A stretch of 64,000 nt of DNA from Homalodisca vitripennis (GCF_021130785.1 NC_060213.1:94170501-94234500), one strand, 5' to 3'. Shown: positions 36,906 through 48,385, numbered from the stretch's first letter. Numbers and translations: made by a program. Notes: a model not told the origin generated them from the letters alone.

Positions 36906-37088
36906 ACAATACATTTATAAATCTAAAAATTTATGTCTTTTTACAATACTTTTGGCTAAAAATTTGTAAATGATTAAATTAGACAAATAATTTTTTTACA
37001 ATATATTTATAAATCTAAAAAATTTATGTCGTTTTACAATACTTTTGGCTAAAATTTTGTGAATAATTAAATTAGACAAATTATTACT
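36906..37088 (+). repeat. Tandem duplication with 92-bp period, two units
   Basis: Units start at 36906 and 36998 with ACAATA[C/T]ATTTATAAATC and run through TTTACAATACTTTTGGCTAA to ATTAAATTAGACAAAT. They differ at only a few positions. A short (ATT)n run follows at about 37124-37142. Confidence 0.9.
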
Positions 37089-38204
37089 ATTGAATCGTAT
37101 CATAATAAGAGCTGTTATATCCATTATTATTATTATTATTTTATAACGTATCTGTTTCTTCCCTTGAGATTTTCTTTTGATGTTTAGTAAGGCTAAACAT
37201 AAACAAGTTCATTGACTAATCGACGTGGTAATTGCAGGTTTGTGAAGAAATGAGCAACAAAATAAAATAAAAAATCTTTTTTTCACAAATCGGAAAATAG
37301 TTTATTTTAGTTTAGTTTATAGGAAAAAGTATTACATATTCTTATAAATAATCACTGTGATACCCTTAAGAATAATTTCATGACCTGGAAGTGTTAACTA
37401 ATTTGGTAAGTCTATGAGCCAGATTAAAAAACATTTGCGTTATGAAAAGTAAAATTTACATATAATGTTAAAAGCATAAAATAGAAATAGCTTTATCATT
37501 TAAATAAATTTGTAACACATTAAATTTAATTAAGCTTTGGTTTAGTTATATTAGCTACTTATAAAATATAAAAACCAAATGGAAGCTATAAAAATTGTCG
37601 TTCGTATTTAAATATACCTATGTAAAATCTATGAGGTTTTTCGATTCCAGAGAATTATCTTCAGACGCCAATGTACAGTTTTCCTTTTTTGCAGCGATCT
37701 TAGTCACTTTTTTTAAATTTGTCCTATGATTTATTTTGTATAGTATCAAATCAAGAATAACAAATACATACCAAACTGTAAAACAAAAAATATTTTTATA
37801 AAAGCTGTAATAATAAAACTGAAGTAGTATCATTCTTTCATATGTGCATTACAGTACTGAGCAAGCACTAAATCCTTATATAGAAAAAAAATGTGCATTT
37901 AATTTTAAACCATAAAAATAAAACGAATCGTAAAATATGCTGCATACCCAAAAAATTTCGAATTTGGCTGTACCATTTTAGTTAATTTTTTTTTTAAATA
38001 TGTTTTCAACCCTCAAACTCTTAAACAAAATAGTTTTAATTAATGTAAAAATTAAATTCAAAATCCCAAATAATACGTTAGTTAGTGTTTTCAAGAAATG
38101 TTTTTAAAAAACATTCAATATACTTACAATTTTTTCAATAAAACATTAAACTAGAATACAAAAAATAAACATTTAACAAGGTACTTGCCCCGCCGAAAAA
38201 GGTA

Positions 38205-38450
38205 TTTGGTCCGTCTGATTATAAAAACCTAATTTATTTCAACGTATGGTGACAGATACTGGCACATACAAATTAATTTAATCGTAAAAGAAAGGGGATT
38301 TACTGTGAAGTGTTAGCGCACTCCCTGGGCAAGGGGAGTTTCCGGGTTGGTTCCGGTGGAGCCAGAAAGTTTGTGTTTTTTTTGGAAAAAAAGTACCATT
38401 TTTTTGGGAAAAATTTAAAATTTAGGCTATCGTCATTTATAAAAATTTAA
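38205..38450 (+). mobile_element. SINE within the noisy copy
   Basis: This is the counterpart of the SINE at 19350-19590, with added errors. The tRNA-like head is recognisable only by comparison (TTACTGTGAAGTGTTAGCGC, then TCCGGGTTGG). Confidence 0.75.
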
Positions 38451-39594
38451 TCATTCTAAAGGGAGTAGAATTCATTTTTTAAACAATATTTAAAGTTTCT
38501 TAACACATTTTCAAAATTATTTTTTTCATAGTAGCGTGTGTAAGGTCACTATGGGTACCCGCGTGACGGGTTTATTTGCCGCTTGGCCAGAACTCCACTA
38601 GATAACTGATATTGTATTCTCTACACTGTAAACTCACAGGAAAACTTTATCAAAATTCAGTGTTATTCCAATCCTATCAATAATGAGTTCATTCTTTTTT
38701 TGTATATTTTATTTAAAATTTTTATATATAACTTTAAAATTTTTTTTATTTACACATGGTTATTAATACATTTACAATATGTCAAAATTATAGAAAATAG
38801 TTTTTGTACAAATCCTGTATAAATACATTCAACTCTAAACCCTCCTTACACAGTTTTAATATATACTCATAATATCCTCAAGATTTGGAAGATAATAATT
38901 TAACTCATATTGTTTAATATTATGTTGGAATATAAATCGTTGTGGTTATACATACCAGTCTCCAAAAAACACTTAGTTTACAACATTTAATTAATAAATA
39001 CACAAAAAAGGATATTTTTTTATTTTCTATTAGCACAGTGCATTCAATTCTGCAAAGTTAAATCTTAAATTAACTTAATTTAAACCCAAAAAAACGCAAA
39101 GATAGAAACACGCCCCCCATCCAATTTTCTATGCACACTTTTAATGTCACATAATTGGGCAAAATTGACAGGAGGTTAAAATTGTATTTTTTGGATTTAA
39201 TCGTTTCCATTTTGATTAACTATATCCCCAATTTTAAAATGTAGGCTAACGCTGAGTCAAACGTAGAGAGGCACCATCAAACTCCAAAAAATGCATGTAT
39301 TTAAATTAAGTTCCAGGTGAATTTAAGTTTAAAAAAGTATGTTCATTAATAACGATGGAAGACATACAGAAATAAAATTCCTCTAGCCCTTTCAAATGAT
39401 ATGCTTTTAGAAATCCCGTTAATAAATGCCACTTCTTCTATACTCAGCCCAAACCCCTATAAAAGGATGTAATACCTAACTCAACAAATTGCTAACCAGC
39501 TGATAGATGCACACTATTAAACCATGCCATTTGTTTATTTCCTGATCAAGGATTCCAAGTACGGTATTGTTTACGCTAACAGTATAATTGCGCT

Positions 39595-39668
39595 GTCTGT
39601 GACGTCACGGTCCTGCACAGAGTAATTTCGTATAAATCAGCTGCAAAGGGAAAGTCCTTTCACTTTTC
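39595..39668 (+). promoter_or_regulatory. Second copy of the CRE/TATA/initiator promoter, cut at the start site
   Basis: TGACGTCA, CGTATAAAT and CTTTCACTTTT are all kept in order. Homology to the source stops about five bases after the predicted start, where the C15A tract begins, so no transcribed region follows. Confidence 0.5.
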
Positions 39669-39766
39669 CCCACCCCCCCCCCCCCCCACCCCCCCCCCCC
39701 CCCACCCCCCCCCCCCCCCACCCCCCCCCCCCCCCACCCCCCCCCCCCCCCACCCCCCCCCCCCCC
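39669..39766 (+). repeat. (C15A)n tract with an exact 16-nt period
   Basis: Single A residues at 39672, 39688, 39704, 39720, 39736 and 39752 are each 16 bases apart, with only C between them. The tract sits exactly at the junction between the noisy direct copy and the second inverted-repeat arm. Such regularity in an AT-rich genome suggests an artefact, although a real i-motif-forming minisatellite cannot be excluded. Confidence 0.95.
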
Positions 39767-40049
39767 ATATTCGTAAATATTAAAAACAAATCCTAATTAT
39801 AAGCCTCAAGATTGTTTATAAATATAATAACTAAAAAATAAATAAATAAATATAAAATACTGACCTGAAAACTTGATTATGACTAACAATATGTCCTTTA
39901 CGATCGGAATTTTGTTTAGTAAAACTAGTATATTTTTTAACATAACTGTAAAAAATATGTAAAGACAAACATTTGAAAGTTACAACATAATTTTGATCCG
40001 ATTATATTCGAAAATACTAACTGGTCCATAAAAGGTAAGAACCAACGAC

Positions 40050-40225
40050 AATTTAGAGCACATTGACTGAACTCACGTATAGAATAACGATCAAAGGACC
40101 TCAACCCAAAGCAAACCTGTTTACTCTGCCACAGGACGTTCCTACGATTTCATTTCTGCTCTGTCACTGGAAACAATCAGTGCAAGCTTCCGAGGAAACT
40201 CTGTCTTTGGTGAAAAAGTTTGATG
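40050..40225 (-). repeat. Island B within arm 2
   Basis: This is the inverted-repeat mate of 3690-3870. The 87-codon frame that overlaps it (40063-40326) is not kept in other B copies. Confidence 0.6.
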
Positions 40226-41263
40226 TTTTGCTCAGCAATTATTTACTGTATGTATTTCATGTTAGGAAATTATGCTTTATTTATTTAGTACCTTTTAACA
40301 TATCATTTAACAAGCCAACTTATTAGTTTTTTCACTAGCTTATTAGTTGATTTGTGATTGGCTAGTGATGATTATCACTAAAGTGGATAGAAAAGTGTAT
40401 GTTTTTATGTCAGCATGTATGTCATTATTATATTTCGAGAACATAACTAATACATAGCGTGTAATTTTTGAATGCAGCCCCATTTACATAATCAAAATAC
40501 TGGTCGGATGATAATACTTTTCACTCAATGGGAGTTGGCTAACGGTTAGTAAAGTGTTATATATTGGTTTCATGAGTAACCATGATGCGTATAGTAAATC
40601 GTAAACCAACTGTACAGCCATATGACATTTTTACATAACCTGATTTTTGGCGTACTGATTTTGTTCTTCTTAATAGCGACATAAACGTATAGTAAACTTT
40701 AATATCTCAGCTAGGGTGTGAACGAAAGAAAGAAGCCGACTTGTGTTTCTCAGAGTTAATTGCTATATTAATGCTTTCGAAACCTAGTACTACAAGTATC
40801 AACTTAATAACAGTATAATGGTTTATAAATAAAAACTAAACACGCGTGTTTCCATCTAATACTGTAAATGAAACATTTTTATCAAAGATCATCCAAATTA
40901 ACGTCGATAATGTGTATCTGAAAGTTTTTATAAAAAATTAATATTAAAATACATACTTTTTTAAATATTTTTAACCCATATGAAATATAAATATAGTCAT
41001 CACGCTTGATCACACAAACGTTAGGGAGCAGGTCAAAAAGGGAATAAATCCTTATACTCTCATGTAACTTATTCAGAATCATAATTAATGTCAATAATAA
41101 GGAATAAATGCTAGGTTACATGTACTCCAGTTTCAGAAATACGTATTTGAAATTATATGTAACCATATGTTTTAATGCTTTGTCAAGGGTGTGTTCCATA
41201 CGAAGATTTGTCACCGAGGTGATTTTAATTCTTATATATTGGCAGACATTTATATATTTTAAT

Positions 41264-41273
41264 AAAATTCTTC
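41264..41273 (+). repeat. 5' target-site duplication of the LINE
   Basis: AAAATTCTTC here is repeated at 44981-44990. The uninterrupted site, with one copy, is in arm 1 at about 2614-2623 (minus strand). Confidence 0.85.
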
Positions 41274-41275
41274 CT

Positions 41276-41990
41276 CCAGCACAGTAGGGCTGCCTCGGCA
41301 GCCTTCTGCCAGTTCTTCCTCCAGGAGGGATTTGATCTGGCACTGATTCAAGAACCATGGCTTCACCAAGGGAGAGTGGCGGGCCTAAATGAAACCAAAG
41401 GTAAGTTAATTTACTGTACCTCTCTAAGGAATGTCAGAACCTGCATCCTGTTGAGGAGAGGCTTGGATTTTCTAACCCTCAACGAATTCTGCTCCAGAGA
41501 TCTCACTGTGGGCACACTGACCTGGAAGAATGGAGGTATAGTGCAGAGCACAATTGTAGGCTCCCGTATACTTGCCATATGATGCCAGGGAACTCCCTCC
41601 ATCAAGAGACCTAGAGCTCCTGGTGGAAGAAGCACAAGCCAGACGTCAACAACTTCTTCTAGGTTGTGACGCCAACGCCCATCACTCTGCTGGATGGGGC
41701 AGCACCAACACTAACCCTAGAGGTGAGGCACTTTTACAATTTCTTCTAAGTAGGGACCTATTTATATGTAATAAAGGTAACCGCCCTACGTTCGCAACAC
41801 GAATTAGACAAGAAGTTATTGACATAACAATCTGCACACAAGGAATACTTGGAATGGTTGATAAGTGGCACGTAAGCGAAGAGGCCTCATTATCGGATCA
41901 CAGGTATATCCTCTTTAACTTAACTATCGTAATCCCAGGAGGACTGACTGGTTGGGATATAAGTCCTGACCTTCAGTCACAGTGTGGGAT
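41276..41990 (+). pseudogene. LINE endonuclease domain, frameshifted
   Basis: The first frame opens at the truncation with LQHSRAASAAFCQFF and reaches the catalytic glutamate in LALIQEPWL. A frameshift near 41575 moves it to the frame holding LLLGCDANAHHSAGWGS (the conserved D and N) and EASLSDHRYI, whose Asp and His are the last catalytic pair. So all main catalytic residues survive, but no single frame links them. The domain nicks the target site for insertion. Only the first strand and helix of the domain are missing. A second frame change lies near 41990. Confidence 0.85.
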
Positions 41991-43737
41991 CGGTAGGCGG
42001 AAGGGTGCGATGCTTCACAGACATAGATCAGATAGCTTCTGACCTGCAGAATGCTATAATCAATAGCTTCCATGACAATTGCCCATTGCGACGGGGGAAG
42101 AGTCGAACCAATAGTAAGTGGTGGACTGCAGACCTCGCTCGCAAAAGGGCTAATGTCAGGAAGCTGTACAATCAATGCAAAAGGAGCCGTATCTGGGAGT
42201 CCTATCATAGAGCTCTAACAGAATACAGCCTAGCAATTAAAAAAGCAAAACAAAGTTCCCTGGAGGCAGTTTAAACAGAAAGGTAAATGAGTTAAGCGCG
42301 GCAGCTAGACTGCAACGCTTGCTAGCCTCAAGTCCAACCGGTCACTTGGGATCTTTAAGGTCCCAGGGAGGTCAACACACTTCCGGGTCTAGTAATAGCC
42401 TCAAACTTCTCCTTGAGACTCACTTCCCTGATTGTATCTTTGAGAATGACGACACTGGAACGTCTGGTAATCACGAGGCAGGCTCACGGCCAAGAGCTTG
42501 TCGTGGTAGCTGGGCCATTGCCAGAAGGATTGTCACTCTCTCTAAAGCCAAATGGGCAATTTCTAAATTTGCCCCTTTCAAATCTGCAGGAGGGGATGGA
42601 ATCTTTTCCGGCCCTGCTTCAACAAGGGCCGGAGAATCTCCTTACCCTTCTATGTGAACTATTCAGGGCGAGCCTAGCCTATGGGTACATACCACAAGTC
42701 TGGCGTCTCAACAGGGTGGTCTTCATCCCTAAAAAAGGGAGAGCGGACTACTCTGTCCCTAAATCTTTTCGTCCCATCAGTTTATCTTCGTTTCTACTGA
42801 AAACATTAGAAAGACTGGTGGAGAGGCACCTGAGAAAGGGAGTTCTCTCAGACACTCCCCTTCATCGCAACCAACATGCATACCAGCAAGGCAAATCCTG
42901 TGAATCAGCACTGCACCAATTAGTCAGTAGGATTGAGGATAGCCTGTCCGCCAAGGAATTGGCATTGTGCACCTTCATAGACATTGAAGGAGCTTTCGAC
43001 AATGCCAAATTCACTGCAATGGTAAGTGGAGCACAGCGACGTGGCCTCGAGCCAGCTCTGTGCCGGTGGCTTAGGGCCATGCTGTGCTCCAGACGGATCA
43101 GGGCCGATCTCAATGAAGTATCGCTTGTGATCGCACCCACAAGGGGATGTCCTCAAGGAGGCATCCTGTCACCTCTACTGTGGAATCTAGTAGTAGATGG
43201 TCTACTTGAGGACCTTACTAACAACGGAATCTATGTCCAAGGATATGCAGACGACATAGTCCTTATGGTACAGGGAAAATACACAAATGTTGTTGTTGAT
43301 ATCAATGAACACCAACCTTCAACATGTACACAACTGGTGTCAGGTGAGAGGGACTGAAAGTAAATCCCTCTAAGACAGTAGTTGTACCATTCACTAGAAA
43401 AAAGAACCTAGAGTCTCTTTCTAGGCTGAAACTCGCATCCACTCAGCTGGAGTGGTCAAAGACAGTCAAATATTTAGGACTGACTATAGACCATAAGCTT
43501 ACGTGGAATGATCATCTTAATAATATCCTGCACAAAGCAAAGTGGGCGCTCATGACGTCCAGGAGACTTGCAGGAATCTCATGGGGCGTAAAACCCCATA
43601 TAGCACTATGGCTTTACAAAGCAGTTGTAAGGCCTCAAATCACTTATGGTTCATTAGTCTGGTGGACAAAGGTGAATCAGGTAACTGCCAAAGCCAAGCT
43701 TGAAAAAGCTTACAAAGGCTTGGCACAATCTTTGTAA
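41984..43737 (+). pseudogene. LINE reverse transcriptase domain, frameshifted
   Basis: A linker with a basic Lys/Arg-rich stretch (41984-42274) leads to the finger motifs at about 42690-42830 (RLNRVVFIPKKGRADYSVPK, then FRPISLSSFLLKTLERLVER). The first catalytic Asp is in FIDIEGAFDNA (about 42975). Motif B is GCPQGGILSPLLWN (about 43147). The catalytic YADD is at 43244-43255. Thumb sequences continue in another frame (VNPSKTVVVPFTRKK, then KYLGLTIDHKLTWNDHL and ALWLYKAVVRPQITYGSLVW). Frame changes lie near 42270, 42600, 43300 and 43350, with a stop at 43735. The domain would copy the element RNA into DNA at the nicked site. Confidence 0.9.
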
Positions 43738-44039
43738 CCGGAGCATTCAGGAGCAGTCCCTCAGCGACCCTCGAGGTGGCTTTAGGACTTCTACCTCTTG
43801 ATGTTTCATATAAAAAGCTGAAGCGCGTAAGTCAGCTTATCGGCTGATGGTTGCTGGCTTGTGGAGGAATGGCGCGTCTAACGCGAGCCATGGCGCCATC
43901 ACTGAAGCTGTAAACCCAAGCGCTATTCTCGAAATGGTCTCCGACACAATGAGAACGGAGTTCGTATTCAATAAGCCATTCTCTGTTGACTTCTACTCCA
44001 AGAGATGAGTGGAAATCGCAAGATAACATCCCAACAATA

Positions 44040-44480
44040 AGAAAGAGCTTTGTCTGGTACACGGATGGCTCGCTTATTAAGGGTAGAACTGGATATGGAG
44101 TGTTTAGTCAATCCCCTAGAACTGCCCTTAGCGGCAGTTTGGGTCGGAACTGCTCCATATTTCAAGCCGAAATCTATGGTATCCTAGCCTGTGCCAACCT
44201 AGGCCTCACCAGAAGGTACCAGGAAATGAACATCTGGTATAATGTCAGACAGTCAGGCAGCTCTTAAAGCTCTTGACTCCAACAGCATTTCATCCAAGCT
44301 TGTGTGGGAGTGCTTTAAACACTCTCTGCAAGCTTGGATCACGCAACTGTGTGCGTCTTGGTTGGGTACCGGGCCACACAGGCATAGGTGGCAACGAATG
44401 CGCCGACAGGCTTGCCAAAAGCGGAGCAAGCATGCCATACACCGGTCCAGAACCGAGTTGTGGTATAAGCAAGTCAGCCG
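44040..44480 (+). pseudogene. LINE RNase H domain, frameshifted
   Basis: The four catalytic acidic positions can all be seen. They are the Asp of WYTDGSLIKG (44055), the Glu of IFQAEIYGI, the Asp of MSDSQAALKAL (44242), and the Asp of GNECADRLAKSG (about 44390), with WVPGHTGIGG just before the last. They are spread over at least three frames, with changes near 44235 and 44340. RNase H in the same protein as the endonuclease and reverse transcriptase is typical of the I, LOA and related LINE clades and degrades the RNA template. Confidence 0.85.
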
Positions 44481-44639
44481 CTTATCAAAGTATAAACAAA
44501 TGGTCCAGGAAGACACACCGCTTGCGGTGGCAGAGGTCACCAAGGACAAGCACATCGGCAAAAAACCTGCTTGCCGATTCTAGCTCCGGATTCCACCAGA
44601 TGGCTGATGGGGCTGGGGAGGGATCGGGTTAAGCAAGTG

Positions 44640-44810
44640 ATTGCCTTGGATCACTGGACACGGCCACTTCAGGAAACACCTAAACACTCTAGGTTTACGA
44701 AATGAGGACTCGGAGTGTAGACTCTGCAATAAGTCTGAAGAGACTGCAAAACACATAATACTGGACTGTGAGAGACTGGGAGCAAGGAGAAGGGCTCTTT
44801 TTCGGTGATA
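44640..44810 (+). pseudogene. LINE C-terminal zinc knuckle
   Basis: One frame reads CRLCNKSEETAKHIILDC (44716-44769), a CX2CX8HX4C pattern common near the end of LINE proteins. It is preceded by GHFRKHLNTLGL. A stop follows shortly after an Arg-rich stretch. It probably binds nucleic acid. Confidence 0.7.
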
Positions 44811-44980
44811 AACAACCAGGCGACGAACCAGATGCTAGTATCGGGGAAAAGCTTCTTAGCCTAATTAAGTGCACGAAGATAGGCTTACCCCTCTAACATC
44901 AAAGGGGCACACAATAAGCTCAGGTTGACGTGTGAGGATCTAGGAATCCACCCCAATATCCCAAAGGAAAAAAAAAAAAA

Positions 44981-44990
44981 AAAATTCTTC
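44981..44990 (+). repeat. 3' target-site duplication of the LINE
   Basis: The second copy of AAAATTCTTC directly follows, or overlaps, the poly(A) tail. Confidence 0.85.
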
Positions 44991-45081
44991 TAAAATGAAT
45001 ATATTTAAGTTTCAAACATCGAAAAGTGTTGTACATTTACTCACATCTTAATTTCGATATTTTTGTGTGCCAAAGATTAAT

Positions 45082-45270
45082 TTCAACGTAATTTTCATAC
45101 AATTCTCGTCATAATCATGATAATAGTTTAATCATCAAAACAGCTATCATCAGTTGACAATGCTATGATGAGCATCTGTCAATTCCTCACACCGCGTTGT
45201 TTTCCTGATAAGTGAATCACGTGTCACTAACAGAACTGATTGTAGATTATTGATAGCACGAACTTCTTAA
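45082..45270 (-). repeat. Island A within arm 2
   Basis: This is the inverted-repeat mate of 2340-2535. Confidence 0.6.
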
Positions 45271-47560
45271 GTTTTCATACACATATTTATAACACTAGCT
45301 CTTGTGTATGTAACTAATTATTTTTTTATATAATTGTATGCTTTTTATTGAGATTGATCTTTAAAACTACGTATTTTACTGTGTAAAGTATTATACATAC
45401 ACGGTGCGAATATTTTACAAAATAACCATAGAAAAACTTTTACTACGTTCCTTGAAATATACGCAGCTTTTACTTATAGTTATCTAATTTAATATTGATG
45501 TAACTATAGTGATACTACTAACACCTGAACAGTAACATATTATTTGTGCATATGTTACAAATAAAACATACATTTTACCACTATTATTAACACTGAACTG
45601 TGTAATAATTTTTAGTATTAAATAACCATATTTATAACATAAATATTTAATACATAATAAATATTACCACAAACTATCCAGTCTGAAGTATAAAATATTG
45701 TTTTGTTAGGAGTAGTTTTTTTTATTTTGAACATAATTTACTTCAATTTGTACTAAACAAACCATATTGTACATTGTTTTACGTCTAAGGTTAGAAACAT
45801 TTCTTATTCTAAAAAAATTTTTTTGTCCTTACAGAATGTTTTTCTCATATAGTGGCAATGAATAATAGAATGAACTTGATTTTATAGAAATAATGTTATT
45901 TAAGTAAACATATATTTTTTTACGCAAAAATCTAATTTGATGCATAAATAATTAAGTTGCCAACTATTTAAAAATTGATTGAAAAATTATTTGCATAACA
46001 ACAAACGTTTAAGCGTATTTCTTGGGGGAAATATATAAAGTAATAAAATTTATGAAAAGGATCTCTTTTTAATTTTTCGGTGTACTAAATACATTAATAT
46101 GACACAAGTTAAATTAATGTTTTTCTAAACCAATAATAAAGAAAAACTTGTTAAAATTATTCTAGAAAGTAAAATTTCTTGAGTTGAAAATTTGGCATCA
46201 ATTTAGTACTTAATTTTCCCGAGCACAGTGGCCAGTCCCTGTCCATTTACTTTGAAGTATGGCGTCTCTCTTCCTTCGGTCGTATAGATTACGTCCTATA
46301 TTTTATAATATTTTTTTGGAATTTACTCTTTAACCATTTATAATACCAATCCGTAAGCAAAAAGTTTAGCAACGCAAATAAATAGATTCCGCTATTATTA
46401 TAATTATTTATAATTTATTTTCAGTAACAAAGCGTGTTCAATTTTTATTTAATGATTATTAATTTGTTTAATGTATGAAGATTATATTAGCACAGAGTGT
46501 ACTAAAACTAGTGGACCTATAACTCTTATAAGTGTGATTGTCGTAATAAAACAATCATATCATTAAACTACGTGAAAGATTTTAATTATTATTACTGTTT
46601 AACAAAGGCATCTCATAATGTATAAAAAAGCCAGTGACAATGTTTTATAAGCTCTACATTGGGGTTCAGTTGTATAAGAAAGGCAATAAAACGTTTACTA
46701 CACATTTTTTTAACATTCTGCTTAATTAATCAGCTTTTTTATATAACCACAAATCTTTCTATTTCATTTATACAATGTGTTAACAATTCTAAATTGTGCT
46801 AAGAGTATCACAATCATATGTATTTTATTTGAAACTCTTATCAAGACTATTTTTAAACGCCATTTTGACCTACACATATTAGTTAATTATTATTTCAAAA
46901 AATATAAGTAAAACGAATTCACGAATTTACGTAATACAATTTAAACACATTATTCCTTCTATTATTTCACACATAATTAGAAAACAGTGAATGAAACAAT
47001 AGGTGGATTAATGTGTGAACGTGTACATAATCATCGTCAAAACAATTGAAAAAAATTCGGCGAGTTGAAAAGATACCTTAGGAAGAGATGATTATTATGT
47101 GTCTGACGTGGGCTTATAGCTTTCACACTATTCTAGAAAAAATTTACTCTTGTCTTGTTACTCATAATTCAAATTTACAGTATATACACAGTGAATACAC
47201 AGTAACAGACTGTTGTCCTGTATATATACTATAACCTATAATAGTTTAAAATAGTTTTTTTTCACTATAATAATATGTTTATTTAAGATTATGAAATCAC
47301 TTTGGGACACACTATGTGCTAGATATATTAGTTATTTGAAATATGTTATACTCCACCGAAAGTGTTGTTGGAATACTCTATATTCATTTTTTATCAGTAT
47401 ATTGATCAATAACACTAATAGGCACCAATTGAATCTAGATTCTCCTTACTTACCTCATGGCTTACATTGTTTATTCCATAGACATCGTCAACCCTATAAC
47501 TAGAGTACAAGACTTCTGTGCCATTTTTACCACTTTAAGCAATGATGCTCACCTACAACG

Positions 47561-48290
47561 CTGTAATTACAGGTAAACGACTACTATACTGTAAAGATAG
47601 TATTGTTAATAGTAATGGAATTGAAACAGCTAGCATTATGAAATCAATAAAAGATAATTAACAATTTTTTTATGAATTCTACAACACGTTATCTACGAGT
47701 ATTACTCGTATAAGATATAAATAATTTATTTGATAATAATACCGCTATGTTAACGTATGGAGTTACGAAGTCGTTACGTGATTATTTACTTAAGGTGCTT
47801 ATCTGCAACATTGTAACAACAAGTACCTGACTACTGCATGTTCAACAGAAATCAGTCATTCCAACGGATACAATTTAATATTAGCCCTCTTCCTTTGTTA
47901 ATCCGATGGCATTTATATACATCAAGAAATACTATTATATTACTACTTTAAATTTCAACACAATCACTATTCACCGTTATCATGTTACTTGTTAATTGTT
48001 AAGGAAAATAATTGAATATCAGTCTACGTAAGGAAATAAGAAACTTAATAAATATTACAACAAGGCAACCAAATAAAGCCCCTAATTTGTTAACTTTAAA
48101 CGGATTACTCAATTCTAATGATAAACACAGGTGGTTCTAACTAGTTCTTCTGTAGAATGATTAACAAAAGTAATTTTATGTATGTATAATAAAGCATAGT
48201 TGTGTCATAGTTCTTGTCATATTAAATTCATTATCCTTGTTGTTCATACATTAAACCTGACATTTTTACTTTGGTTAGGATCGGTTTTCA
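47561..48290. other. AT-rich stretch without a supported gene
   Basis: Nothing beyond chance-length frames is seen here. It starts where homology to arm 1 can no longer be tested because the window ends. Confidence 0.5.
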
Positions 48291-48314
48291 ATTTAAATCT
48301 CCAGCTGGTATGAA

Positions 48315-48385
48315 AGAACTTTCGTCGCCAAAGGCCCGTCCGATTTGGAAAGGACGAATATTCGTCACCAAAGTAGACATATGCA
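48315..48385. other. Palindrome-rich segment
   Basis: A perfect 14-base palindrome (GACGAATATTCGTC) lies at about 48353. Related words TTCGTCGCCAAAGG and TTCGTCACCAAAG flank it as a direct repeat of about 40 bases. GC content is raised. It could be a protein-binding site or a transposon end. I see no partner elsewhere. Confidence 0.45.

Larger units (their letters stand above)
37625..39668 (+). repeat. Noisy direct copy of 18750-20868
   Basis: The copy follows the source over its full length. Differences are dominated by small indels, lost dinucleotide steps (TATA to TA) and stretched homopolymers (A and T runs, and C where the source has mixed bases), rather than by scattered substitutions. 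This is the error style of unpolished single-molecule reads. It ends at the initiator of the duplicated promoter, then passes straight into the C15A tract. The SINE is at 38205-38450 and the promoter copy at about 39595-39668. Frames open in the source are broken here. Confidence 0.85.
41274..44980 (+). mobile_element. 5'-truncated non-LTR retrotransposon (LOA/R1 group) with RNase H and poly(A) tail
   Basis: The element begins inside the endonuclease domain and ends in an A run (about 44968-44984). It is flanked by a target-site duplication of at least ten bases. In order it encodes an apurinic-type endonuclease, a reverse transcriptase, an RNase H and a CCHC-like zinc knuckle. This layout, and sequence such as WNLVVDGLL...GYADDIVLM, fit LOA or R1-group LINEs. 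The first ORF and the 5' UTR are absent, consistent with incomplete reverse transcription from the 3' end. The element is much richer in G and C than its surroundings. Multiple frameshifts make it non-autonomous, unless some are sequencing errors, which is possible given the noisy segment next to this arm. Arm 1 has the empty site, so the element inserted after the arms separated or is present on only one haplotype. Confidence 0.95.
39767..47560 (-). repeat. Arm 2 of the large inverted repeat (mate at 1-4170)
   Basis: This is the reverse complement of arm 1, interrupted only by the LINE at 41274-44980. Without the LINE its length is about 4.09 kb, close to arm 1. It includes the mates of island B (40050-40225) and island A (45082-45270). 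Homology starts immediately after the C15A tract. It is traceable to 47560, which corresponds to base 1 of the window, and may go further. Confidence 0.9.

Noticed and set aside
41116..44561. Several minus-strand and alternative frames within the LINE
   Set aside because: Shadows of the plus-strand LINE protein. Their length reflects its higher GC content.
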